A stretch of DNA of 19,789 nt from DATMYQ01 sp035560935 (GTDB lineage Bacteria > Bacillota > Negativicutes > Sporomusales > Sporomusaceae): positions 1 to 19,789 of the forward strand of contig DATMYQ010000079.1 of the NCBI GenBank assembly GCA_035560935.1, in the 5' to 3' direction. This document shows positions 8,601 through 14,380 of this stretch, piece after piece. The notes beneath the pieces are model-generated. The model saw nothing but the letters and a program-made list of their open reading frames with translations. It had not been told where the DNA came from and searched no databases. The position numbers were made by a program, and so were the translations under genes. Position 1 is the first letter of the stretch. Every line of letters starts with the position of its first letter.

Positions 8601-9237
8601 TGCGGCCGGCGCTTTCCGCCAACGGCTCCAGTTGCCCCTCCAACTCCGAGGTAATATCATTGACCCGCACCAGATTATGCTCTGTATCTTCCAGTTTGCG
8701 CTGCGCTTCCCGTTTACGGTGTTTATATTTGGTAATCCCCGAGGCCTCTTCAAACAAAAGTCGACGTTCTTCCGGTTTATTGTTCAGCACTTCGTCGATT
8801 TTATTTTGGCCGATCACCGTCATGGAATCTTTGCCCAAGCCAGTATCTGCTAACAGTTCATGAATGTCTTTCAGCCGGCAAGGCGCTTTATTGATGTAAT
8901 ATTCGCTGTCACCGGACCGGAATACCCGGCGGGTCAGGGTTACTTCGTTGAATTCAATGGGTAAACGTCCCTCGCTGTTGTCAAAGGTCAACGACACTTC
9001 CGCCACTCCCAAAGGACGGCGGTTGGCGCTGCCGGCAAAAATCACGTCTTCCATCTTGGCGCCCCGCAGCGTTCGCACGCTCTGTTCACCCAAGGCCCAG
9101 CGAATGGCATCGGAAATATTGCTCTTGCCGCTGCCGTTGGGACCAACGATGGCGGTGATGCCGGGACCAAACTCCAGTTCTGTTTTTTCTGCAAAGGATT
9201 TAAATCCATAGGCCTCAATTTTACGTAACAAAAACAC
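5659..9237 (-). CDS. smc: Chromosome partition protein Smc
   Basis: A 1192-residue SMC ATPase, the core of the bacterial condensin with ScpA/ScpB (not in this window). Layout: Walker A GPNGSGKSN (32-40); Q-loop region GQNKIDEVLNNKPEERRLLF (143-162); a long coiled coil (about 170-500) rich in Gln, Glu and Arg; the hinge (about 505-680) with GGSMTGG (667-673); a second coiled coil (about 685-1020); the signature LSGGERALT (1098-1106); and Walker B VADEIDAALD (about 1127-1136). Length is typical. The start is uncertain: GTG at 9237 has the GGGTGA ribosome binding site directly abutting it, while TTG at 9231 has six-base spacing and would remove only two residues. Its own promoter and the spoVS terminator lie upstream, so it probably heads an smc-ftsY unit. 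Confidence 0.97.
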   Translation of the reverse strand: MFLLRKIEAYGFKSFAEKTELEFGPGITAIVGPNGSGKSNISDAIRWALGEQSVRTLRGAKMEDVIFAGSANRRPLGVAEVSLTFDNSEGRLPIEFNEVTLTRRVFRSGDSEYYINKAPCRLKDIHELLADTGLGKDSMTVIGQNKIDEVLNNKPEERRLLFEEASGITKYKHRKREAQRKLEDTEHNLVRVNDITSELEGQLEPLAESAGRTRQHHELYRELTACQVTLLLQKLTKAEKMVESAQLEKASLQDQESSSAARLAVSEAERERLTDELAGTDEQLSKVDADLVSSATALERNEGKHAVLTERMEQQRRARERVAEELGRLVVQRREQQQGMEMLRQELERKQAEWTQWREELRQEESRQRDGATAIRQMEDDLERGKSKTFEQLQAVVDQRNSLRTMERDSQSLQARRENQRRELSEYQGLLAEQQQQVAAAKNEQLEMQTRMEDCRQETANLEQQHRQWEAERQQLRQQEQLLARQTNESASRLKVLTGMQKEYEGFGRGIRSILKCRENPEPDYGWARGICGAVAAILKVPDEYVTAVEIALGGALQHMIVEDDGVAKQAIQYLKRMNLGRATFLPLNTVKKSQPRDAELTAVRRSGALGFAADLVECDPRYRSVIQFLLGRTVVARTIDEGLDIARAAGFSVKVVTLGGELLNPGGSMTGGSLGRKEVSFLSRSNEIQELEAKVAALRQETEQTAATALRLDQTLAQLQQRLREVQTRVQEIEVRRAELVVRLEKSQADQNRLQMAVQTVTTETGAAQQELELLAQRMGQAQARISELEASEGGHKQQMVEWQQQLQELKRQQERMQEALTEIKIKVGARQQELASRETDRRREAEALASLERQWQRLQEEEQQLTQQMETAVRERESLTAEKEQLLVRRQECEQQRTQVYAAKMATLAAQQKLEKELKDLRRRSQDAQNRLHEMELMATKYAYEVTSCREQLTEYYLLSREQAEFLRREEAAETLLAAVRRLENEIASLGPVNPAAMEEYDRVRERYRFLKTQYQDLVEAKNYLASVIQDIDKTMSQQFIKAFREIDGHFGETFRKMFGGGEAKLVLLEPDQVLDSGIDIVVQPPGKKSQNLALLSGGERALTVIALLFAFLSYRPSPFCVADEIDAALDEANVQRFGEFLTDFARHTQFIIVTHRKGTMEVADVMHGVTMEESGISRLISVKLVEKAG

Positions 9238-9301
9238 TCACCCTTATTGTCCGAATATCCTTATTTTGACGAAAGGAGAATACGTCATTTTTTCTCATCA
9301 A

Positions 9302-9330
9302 ATTTTACCACGAGCTGCCCCTTTTCACAA
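9302..9330 (-). promoter_or_regulatory. Putative extended -10 sigma-A promoter for smc-ftsY
   Basis: On the minus strand TTGTGA (9330-9325) and TAAAAT (9307-9302) are 17 bases apart, with TGG directly before the -10, which fits the TGn extended -10 motif. It lies downstream of the spoVS terminator and about 65 bp before the smc start, where a promoter is needed. Four of six bases match in the -35 box and five of six in the -10. Prediction only. Confidence 0.5.
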
Positions 9331-9388
9331 TAAACAAAAACTCCCAAAAATAGTCGGCACTCCGTCGCAACGCGATGACCACCAAAAG

Positions 9389-9425
9389 AAAAAAGCCCCG
9401 CCGGAGCAGTCCGGGCAGGACTTTT
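9389..9425 (-). terminator. Intrinsic terminator after spoVS
   Basis: Read on the minus strand, AAAAGTCC... pairs with ...GGGGCTTTTTT. The inner CCGGA/TCCGG helix closes a four-base CTGC loop. After one bulged C, ten more pairs follow (two of them G-T) ending in A-T pairs, then six T residues and a further T-rich run. It begins about eight bases after the spoVS stop and separates spoVS from smc. Confidence 0.8.
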
Positions 9426-9432
9426 CTTGTGT

Positions 9433-9693
9433 TTACCTGGGCTCCACAATAAAGCGGATCGCGGTGCGTTCCTCACCGTCAATCATGATCTCGGAAAACG
9501 CCGGAATGGTCACTAGATTAATACCGTTTGGTGCAACAAATCCCCGGGAAATGGCGATGGCTTTAATGGCCTGGTTGACAGCTCCTGCGCCCACCGCCTG
9601 AACTTCAGCCGTCCGGCTTTCACGCAAAGCGGCTGCCAGGGCTCCTGCTACGGATTTCGGGTTCGATTGGGCTGATACTCTCAGTACTTCCAT
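9433..9693 (-). CDS. spoVS: Stage V sporulation protein S
   Basis: An 86-residue SpoVS, a small Alba-like protein needed in Bacillus subtilis for spore coat and core maturation and influencing septation. Nearly the whole sequence is family-diagnostic: MEVLRVSAQSNPKSVAGALA, VQAVGAGAVNQAIKAIAISRGFVAP, then IPAF..I.IDGEERTAI..IVEPR. An ATG four codons upstream (9705) directly abuts the AAAGGAGG site and so has no spacing; the ATG at 9693 gives the exact family length, although its spacing of 12 bases is long. A sigma-H-like promoter upstream and an intrinsic terminator downstream make it a probable single-gene unit. Its presence implies an endospore former or a close relative, though spoVS also occurs in some non-sporulating lineages. 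Confidence 0.96.
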   Translation of the reverse strand: MEVLRVSAQSNPKSVAGALAAALRESRTAEVQAVGAGAVNQAIKAIAISRGFVAPNGINLVTIPAFSEIMIDGEERTAIRFIVEPR

Positions 9694-9744
9694 TGCTTCG
9701 TTCATCCTCCTTTATCCGTGGGATCAATCTATATTAGCAATAGT

Positions 9745-9771
9745 ATTCCCCGTCGTTTCCCGAAATCCTTT
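9745..9771 (-). promoter_or_regulatory. Sigma-H-like promoter for spoVS
   Basis: On the minus strand AAAGGATTT (9771-9763) is followed after 11 bases by GGGGAAT (9751-9745). This matches the Bacillus sigma-H consensus RnAGGAWWW-N11/12-RnnGAAT at every specified position. spoVS of B. subtilis is known to be a sigma-H gene, so the site sits in front of exactly the right gene, about 50 bp before its start. No good sigma-A promoter was seen in the same gap. Confidence 0.75.
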
Positions 9772-9790
9772 TCGTTTTTTCCTTTTAAAT

Positions 9791-10849
9791 TTAAATTTGG
9801 CAAATCATGTTTTTATTGATGACATAGCGCAACCGCTCTCCCTGCAGCACGAACTGCCCTGATGGTAAATTTTCCGGATGGAGCCGCAGTTCTCCCAGCG
9901 CAAAACGCTGTTTCAGTCGCTGGACATTGTGGTTGCCCACGCCGCGCATTTTGGATCCTTCCCGAACCGGGTACCAAATGTCGACCGCTGCCCCCGCCGG
10001 CACATCAAAGGCTTTTTCCAGGCAATGCGCCAGCATGATGTAATACAGTTCCGCTTCTACCATTTCGCCAAAGGCCGGGTGAAAGGGGCCTGCTTTAATC
10101 GTTTCCGGTTGCCGCAACTCTTCCGTATCCTGCAGACCGGTACGGATCACCGGAATCCCCTGGCGGCTGAAATATAATTTCATATACGCACAGCGCTGCA
10201 CCGCATCGTCCAACGACAACGGCAGATAGCGTCCTGCCCGGAACCAGTCGGCCAAAGCCGTCCCGGTCAACACCAAGGTTGGATAAATCCGGACAAAGTC
10301 GGGACGAATCTTAGCGGTTTGCCAGACGGTTCCGATCAGGCTTGGCCAATCTTCTCCCGGCAAACCGGGCATCAGTTGAATGCCAATACTGAGCCCCGCC
10401 TGTCGCAAACGCTGCGCCGCCGCCGCCACCACTTCCGCAGAATGGCCCCGCTCGGCCAGTGCCAAGACCTTATCGTCCAACGACTGAACGCCCATTTCCA
10501 CAGTAGTTACGCCATACTGCCGCAAATTTTCAATCGTAGCTTTTTCCAGGCAGTCCGGCCGGGTGGACAATCGAATCGCCTGAATTCGGCCAGTCGTCAA
10601 AAAACAGGCTGCCGGTTCCAGCAACTGTTGTTGCAGCCGGGGTTCCAGCGCGGTAAAACTGCCGCCATAAAAAGCCACTTCTACCGGGCGCGGTCGACGA
10701 GGTCTAGCCAGATGTTCCTGGATCACAGCTTCCACTTGTCTGGCACTGACCGGCTCTTTCACACCGGTGATGGATTTTTGATTGCAAAAACTGCATTGAT
10801 GACGGCAGCCATAGTGCGGAATAAATAAAGGAATAATATACGGATTCAT
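9791..10849 (-). CDS. Elp3-like radical SAM protein, function unknown
   Basis: A 352-residue radical SAM enzyme. The cluster-binding motif is C15-RHQ-C19-SF-C22 within IPHYGCRHQCSFCNQKSITG, binding a 4Fe-4S centre and SAM. GGSFTAL (62-68) is the SAM-contacting glycine motif, and later strands (MGVQSLDD, GIQLMPGLPGED, RIYPTLVLTGTAL) follow the Elp3/YhcC-like barrel. The C-terminal about 95 residues, ending in GVGNHNVQRLKQRF..., resemble the Radical_SAM_C extension; no acetyltransferase domain is present, unlike eukaryotic Elp3. The substrate is not known. The upstream frame extends 21 codons, but ATG at 10849 has GGAGA six bases upstream and starts the normal family sequence MNPYIIPLFIPHYGC. 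It sits between rnc and spoVS/smc, a place commonly occupied by such genes in Firmicutes. Confidence 0.88.
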   Translation of the reverse strand: MNPYIIPLFIPHYGCRHQCSFCNQKSITGVKEPVSARQVEAVIQEHLARPRRPRPVEVAFYGGSFTALEPRLQQQLLEPAACFLTTGRIQAIRLSTRPDCLEKATIENLRQYGVTTVEMGVQSLDDKVLALAERGHSAEVVAAAAQRLRQAGLSIGIQLMPGLPGEDWPSLIGTVWQTAKIRPDFVRIYPTLVLTGTALADWFRAGRYLPLSLDDAVQRCAYMKLYFSRQGIPVIRTGLQDTEELRQPETIKAGPFHPAFGEMVEAELYYIMLAHCLEKAFDVPAGAAVDIWYPVREGSKMRGVGNHNVQRLKQRFALGELRLHPENLPSGQFVLQGERLRYVINKNMICQI

Positions 10850-10877
10850 GGCATGTCTCCTTCGAACAACGGAAAAT

Positions 10878-10904
10878 TCAGGGCGGCCTGTTGGCCGCCC
10901 CTGA
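10878..10904 (-). other. Strong RNA hairpin between rnc and the radical SAM gene
   Basis: On the minus strand GGGCGGCC and GGCCGCCC form a perfect eight-pair GC stem with an AACA loop, extended by three more pairs (TCA/TGA) across one bulged G. It is followed by A and TTTT, a weak T-tract. It begins about 16 bases after the rnc stop and ends about 29 bases before the radical SAM start. It could be a weak terminator/attenuator or an RNase III processing site. Confidence 0.6.
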
Positions 10905-10919
10905 TCGTACATTCACCGG

Positions 10920-11651
10920 TTAATTCTGTTCCGGCAACATATTCATTTTCGTTAACGCTTCCTGGGCCGCTTTTTGTTCCGCTTCCTTTTTGCTCTTACC
11001 CCATCCGGACCCCAACCGTTCATGATTAATGGTCACACTAACCTCAAACAGTTTATCATGATCCGGGCCCTTTTCGTTAATCACTTCATAGATCGCTTTG
11101 CTCTCGTTATTACGCTGGACGACTTCCTGCAGCAATGTTTTGTAATCACGGAGATAATCTCCCTGTTTCACAATGCGCAGATCTTCCTCCAACTGTTTCA
11201 GAACAAACTTCGCCACGCTTTTAAAGCCGGCATCAAGATATACAGCACCAATCACCGCTTCAAACGCATCCGCCAGTATGGAAATCCGTTCCCGGCCGCC
11301 GGACAGGGCTTCGCCCTTCCCAAGCAGCAAGTAAGTTCCCAGACCAATTTTCCCCGCCCGCTGCGCCAAAGTTTGCTCACAAACCACTTGCGCCCGCGCT
11401 TTGGTCAGGTCACCCTCCGGCAAATTAGGACACTGGCTGAACAAATAGGAACTGACAATCAAGTCCAGTACCGCATCGCCCAAAAACTCAAGCCGCTCGT
11501 TGTGGCTACAATTCGCGCCTTTGGATTCATTGGCGTACGAGGTATGAATCAACGCTTGGTGAAGCAATTTTACGCTGTTAAATTGAATGCCCAAAGTCCG
11601 GCATAAGTTTGCCAACGCCGTGCGGCGCTTTTCATCCAAATACGAATTCAT
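10920..11651 (-). CDS. rnc: Ribonuclease III
   Basis: A 243-residue double-strand-specific RNase that processes rRNA precursors, SRP RNA and many mRNAs. The signature NERLEFLGDAVLDLIV (51-66) contains the metal-binding and catalytic E52, E55 and D59. DAFEAVIGAVYLDAG (128-142) supplies D128 and E131. The C-terminal dsRNA-binding domain (about 168-238) shows DYKTLLQEVVQR and GWGKSKKEAEQKAAQEAL. Length is typical. ATG at 11651 follows the fabF stop by 11 bases. No good Shine-Dalgarno is visible just upstream (the bases read GGGTAATAGCACCTTTT), so translation may depend on coupling to fabF. Linkage to acpP/fabF upstream and smc downstream is the usual Firmicutes layout. Confidence 0.97.
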   Translation of the reverse strand: MNSYLDEKRRTALANLCRTLGIQFNSVKLLHQALIHTSYANESKGANCSHNERLEFLGDAVLDLIVSSYLFSQCPNLPEGDLTKARAQVVCEQTLAQRAGKIGLGTYLLLGKGEALSGGRERISILADAFEAVIGAVYLDAGFKSVAKFVLKQLEEDLRIVKQGDYLRDYKTLLQEVVQRNNESKAIYEVINEKGPDHDKLFEVSVTINHERLGSGWGKSKKEAEQKAAQEALTKMNMLPEQN

Positions 11652-11662
11652 AAAAGGTGCTA

Positions 11663-12904
11663 TTACCCGTTAAATTTCCGCACCAGAATAGTGGCGTTAT
11701 GACCGCCGAATCCGAACGAATTAGAGAGCGCAGCGTTTACGACCTGTTTCCGGGCTTTATTGGGCACATAATCCAAATCCAGTTCCGGATCGGGAGTTTC
11801 CAGATTAATGGTCGGCGGAATTTCGTCGTTAACAACCGTCAATACCGTGGCGATGCATTCAACGCCACCGGCAGCTCCCAGCAAATGACCGGTCATGGAC
11901 TTAATGGAGCTGACCGCCAGCTTTTTAGCATGATCACCAAACAACGATTTAATCGCCAACGTTTCGTTTTTGTCATTGAGCGGCGTCGAAGTGCCATGAG
12001 CATTAATATAATCCACTCCGGCAGGTTCCATACCGGCGTCCTTGATAGCCATAGCCATGCAACGCGCCGCCTGGGCACCTTCCGGAGCCGGAGCCGTCAT
12101 ATGGTAGGCATCCGCGTTATAGCCATAACCAACTATTTCTGCGTAAATCCGGGCGCCGCGAGCCTGCGCGTGTTCCAAGGATTCCAGAATGACCACACCG
12201 GCCCCTTCTCCCATGATAAAACCATTCCGGTTCAGATCAAACGGGCGGGAAGCCTTTTCCGGCTGGTCGTTGTGGGTCGACATCGCTTTCATCGCACAAA
12301 AACCCGCCACCGCATTCTGTGAAACCGCGGCTTCCGTACCACCAGCCACCATCACGTCCGCATCACCACGTTGAATGATTTTAAACGCATCACCGATGGC
12401 GTTCGTACCGGTGGCGCAGGCAGTCACCACCGACAGGCAGGGCCCCTGCAAACCAAAAGTGATCGAGGTTTGCCCCGCCGGCATGTTGGCAATCATCATC
12501 GGCACGAAAAAAGGACTGATGCGATTCGGTCCTTTTTCAAACAGGACTTTATACTGGTCATGAAGCGTTTCAATCCCGCCAATGCCGGTACCGATCAATG
12601 TGCCAATCTGACACAAATCCTCCTGTTCCAAATTAAGCTTGGAATCTTCAATGGCCATCTTAGCAGCGGCAACGGCAAACTGGGTCACCCGGTCCATCCG
12701 CTTGGCCTCTTTTTTGTCAATATACTGGGTTGGGTCAAAGTCTTTGACTTCACCGGCAATCTGGGTAGCATAATCTGTCGGATCAAAGCGGGTGATACGG
12801 CCGATTCCGGACTTTCCTGCCAACAGGCCCTGCCAAAAAGCATCAGTACCGATACCCACGGGAGTAATGGCCCCCATTCCAGTTATCACGACTCGTTTTT
12901 TCAA
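11663..12904 (-). CDS. fabF: 3-oxoacyl-[acyl-carrier-protein] synthase II FabF
   Basis: A 413-residue condensing enzyme that elongates acyl-ACP with malonyl-ACP. From the TTG start at 12904 the catalytic residues fall at C163 (VTACATGTNAIG), H303 (NAHGTSTPLND) and H340 (KSMTGHLLGAAG), identical to E. coli FabF numbering. The start MKKRVVITGMGAITPVG is family-typical. A GTG three codons earlier (12913) overlaps the Shine-Dalgarno, whereas TTG at 12904 has GAGG seven bases upstream. The C-terminus NSFGFGGHNATILVRKF is complete. The stop is the tandem TAATAG. It lies ten bases after the flavoprotein gene, separated from acpP, its usual immediate neighbour, by that gene and a terminator. Confidence 0.97.
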   Translation of the reverse strand: MKKRVVITGMGAITPVGIGTDAFWQGLLAGKSGIGRITRFDPTDYATQIAGEVKDFDPTQYIDKKEAKRMDRVTQFAVAAAKMAIEDSKLNLEQEDLCQIGTLIGTGIGGIETLHDQYKVLFEKGPNRISPFFVPMMIANMPAGQTSITFGLQGPCLSVVTACATGTNAIGDAFKIIQRGDADVMVAGGTEAAVSQNAVAGFCAMKAMSTHNDQPEKASRPFDLNRNGFIMGEGAGVVILESLEHAQARGARIYAEIVGYGYNADAYHMTAPAPEGAQAARCMAMAIKDAGMEPAGVDYINAHGTSTPLNDKNETLAIKSLFGDHAKKLAVSSIKSMTGHLLGAAGGVECIATVLTVVNDEIPPTINLETPDPELDLDYVPNKARKQVVNAALSNSFGFGGHNATILVRKFNG

Positions 12905-12914
12905 ACTGTCCACC

Positions 12915-13865
12915 TCATTCGTTTATTTCGTCAACTTCATGCAAAAGTCGGTTAAAAATCTCTTTCACCGGTAATATTTCATCTATTTTATGAACGCACT
13001 CTCCGGTAAACACCAGACCAGTGTCAACATCTCCCTGCTGAGCCCGAATCAACGCGCTGATAATGCAAAAATTGTGTGCGCAATGTTTCAGACAGGCCAT
13101 ACACTGATCCGGAGGAGGAACCGTGCCTTCGATTATTTGCTTCGCGTAAGGATTCATAATGGCCTGACCAGGAAGTCCTACCGGACTTTTGATTCTGACC
13201 ACATCTTCCACCCGGGCCTTCAGATAAAATTCCTTCAGTGCCGGTGCGCCATTGGATTCTTCACTGGCGGCAAAGCGGGTTCCCATTTGCACACCATCGG
13301 CTCCCAGCCGGATCAGGTCAGCAATGTCCCGTCCGTTTGTGATGCCGCCGGCGCCAATCACCGGAATGCTTACCGCTGCTTTGATATCTGGCAGCACTTC
13401 TTTGACTGATTTGTCCGTGCCCAAATGACCGCCGGCTTCCTTGCCTTCGACAATGATCGCCGCTGCACCCAGTACCTCAGAAATTTTGGCTCCCTTCACA
13501 CTGGAAACAATAGGAACGATCGGAGTACCCGACCCTTTTCCCAATCCAAACACATCCCGGGAAAACCCGGCGCCCGCCACCACCAGATCGATGCCTTCAT
13601 CAATCGCTGTTTTTACGATATCAGCAAACACCCGGGCGGCAACCATAATATTAATGCCGATGACTCCTTTGGTCAGCGAACGTGCCAAACGGATTTCATA
13701 ACGCAATTCATCAAAAGTCATACCGGACGCAGCAATCAGTCCAACACCGCCTTGTTCGGCGACGGCAGCAGCCAGCCTTGCGGTAGAAAGCCGAATAGCC
13801 ATGCCTCCCTGGATAATCGGTACTTTAGCGACGTGTTTGCCGATCCTAAGTTCTGGAAGCTTCAA
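12915..13865 (-). CDS. FabK/nitronate monooxygenase-like flavoprotein with Cys cluster
   Basis: A 316-residue FMN-dependent TIM-barrel protein of the nitronate monooxygenase/FabK superfamily. Seen: VPIIQGGMAIRLS (15-27), AGGHLG with H147 at the position of the FabK/NMO histidine, the phosphate-binding GAGGITNGRD (171-180) and GADGVQMGTRF (188-198). Residues 255-267 form C-x2-C-x3-C-x4-C, with a further C290; these cysteines are absent from the other FabK copy at 16097-17029 and could bind a metal or Fe-S cluster. Start: TTG at 13865 has GGAGGAG seven bases upstream; the longer frame reaching 13895 has none. It may be a second enoyl-ACP reductase, a nitronate/alkene detoxifying enzyme, or another flavin oxidoreductase; which is not decidable here. 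It starts a new unit after the acpP terminator and is followed ten bases later by fabF. Confidence 0.85.
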   Translation of the reverse strand: MKLPELRIGKHVAKVPIIQGGMAIRLSTARLAAAVAEQGGVGLIAASGMTFDELRYEIRLARSLTKGVIGINIMVAARVFADIVKTAIDEGIDLVVAGAGFSRDVFGLGKGSGTPIVPIVSSVKGAKISEVLGAAAIIVEGKEAGGHLGTDKSVKEVLPDIKAAVSIPVIGAGGITNGRDIADLIRLGADGVQMGTRFAASEESNGAPALKEFYLKARVEDVVRIKSPVGLPGQAIMNPYAKQIIEGTVPPPDQCMACLKHCAHNFCIISALIRAQQGDVDTGLVFTGECVHKIDEILPVKEIFNRLLHEVDEINE

Positions 13866-13912
13866 GAAATAACTCCTCCATTTCAAATACAACAACGCAC
13901 AATTACAATGTT

Positions 13913-13933
13913 TTTTATACTTGTTTTATACTT
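13913..13933 (-). repeat. 11-bp-spaced AT-rich direct repeat upstream of flavoprotein-fabF
   Basis: The ten-base unit AAGTATAAAA (minus strand) occurs twice with an 11-base period, in a run of A/T between the acpP terminator and the TTG start of the flavoprotein gene. Each copy contains TATAAA and could serve as a -10 element, but no convincing -35 box is at the right distance. It is the best candidate region for the promoter of the flavoprotein-fabF unit, possibly with a bound regulator. Confidence 0.5.
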
Positions 13934-13963
13934 ATAAAAAATTCCTTAACAGCAGCTTTAAAG

Positions 13964-14001
13964 AAAGTCCCGCGAAAAGTACTGATATTTCACGGGACCT
14001 T
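13964..14001 (-). terminator. Hairpin terminator after acpP
   Basis: On the minus strand AAGGTCCCGTGAAA pairs with TTTCGCGGGACTTT over 14 continuous pairs (two G-T), with a ten-base loop. The 3' side runs into TCTTTAAAG, a short interrupted T-tract. It lies about 66 bases after the acpP stop and about 100 bases before the next gene, so it probably ends or attenuates the fapR-to-acpP transcript. Confidence 0.7.
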
Positions 14002-14067
14002 CCTGTTCATAAAGCTCCACACCAGCCTGCTGGCGTATTTTGTTGCTTTCCTAAAAAGCGCCGCCGA

Positions 14068-14304
14068 TTAGGCTTGCTTTTCTTTATCGATGTATTCCAC
14101 AGCATCTCTAACAGTTTTAATCTTCTCAGCAATTTCGTCGGGAATTTCAATACTAAATTCCTCTTCGAAAGCCATGATCAATTCAACAATATCCAGGGAG
14201 TCCGCGCCCAGATCGTCGATAAAAGTGGAATCCACAGCAACGTCGGCTTCGTCAACGCCCAATTGTTCAACTACGATTTCCTTCACCTTATCAAATGTGG
14301 TCAT
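14068..14304 (-). CDS. acpP: Acyl carrier protein
   Basis: A 78-residue acidic ACP. Serine 36 in GADSLDIVEL is the attachment point for 4'-phosphopantetheine, and the flanking helices (FDKVKEIVVEQLGVDEADV and MAFEEEFSIEIPDE) are standard. It carries the growing acyl chain between the Fab enzymes encoded next to it. The ATG at 14304 has a near-perfect AAGGAGGTG seven bases upstream, fitting the very high abundance of ACP. It follows fabG by 76 bases with no gene between, and is followed by a hairpin terminator. Confidence 0.98.
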   Translation of the reverse strand: MTTFDKVKEIVVEQLGVDEADVAVDSTFIDDLGADSLDIVELIMAFEEEFSIEIPDEIAEKIKTVRDAVEYIDKEKQA

Positions 14305-14380
14305 GCTATTTCACCTCCTTCCAAGGGTATCTTTCCTTCCCTTAAACAGCAACATGCATTTCCACCCACAGCAGTGCCAA

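Noticed and set aside
9285..9482. 65-codon minus-strand frame across the spoVS-smc gap
   Set aside because: It overlaps the spoVS 3' end, the terminator and the smc promoter, and its sequence resembles no family.
14305..14380. Possible small hairpin (AAGGG ... CCCTT) between fabG and acpP
   Set aside because: Five pairs with an 11-base loop just ahead of a strong ribosome binding site; too weak to call a regulatory element, and the rest of the 76-base gap shows nothing.
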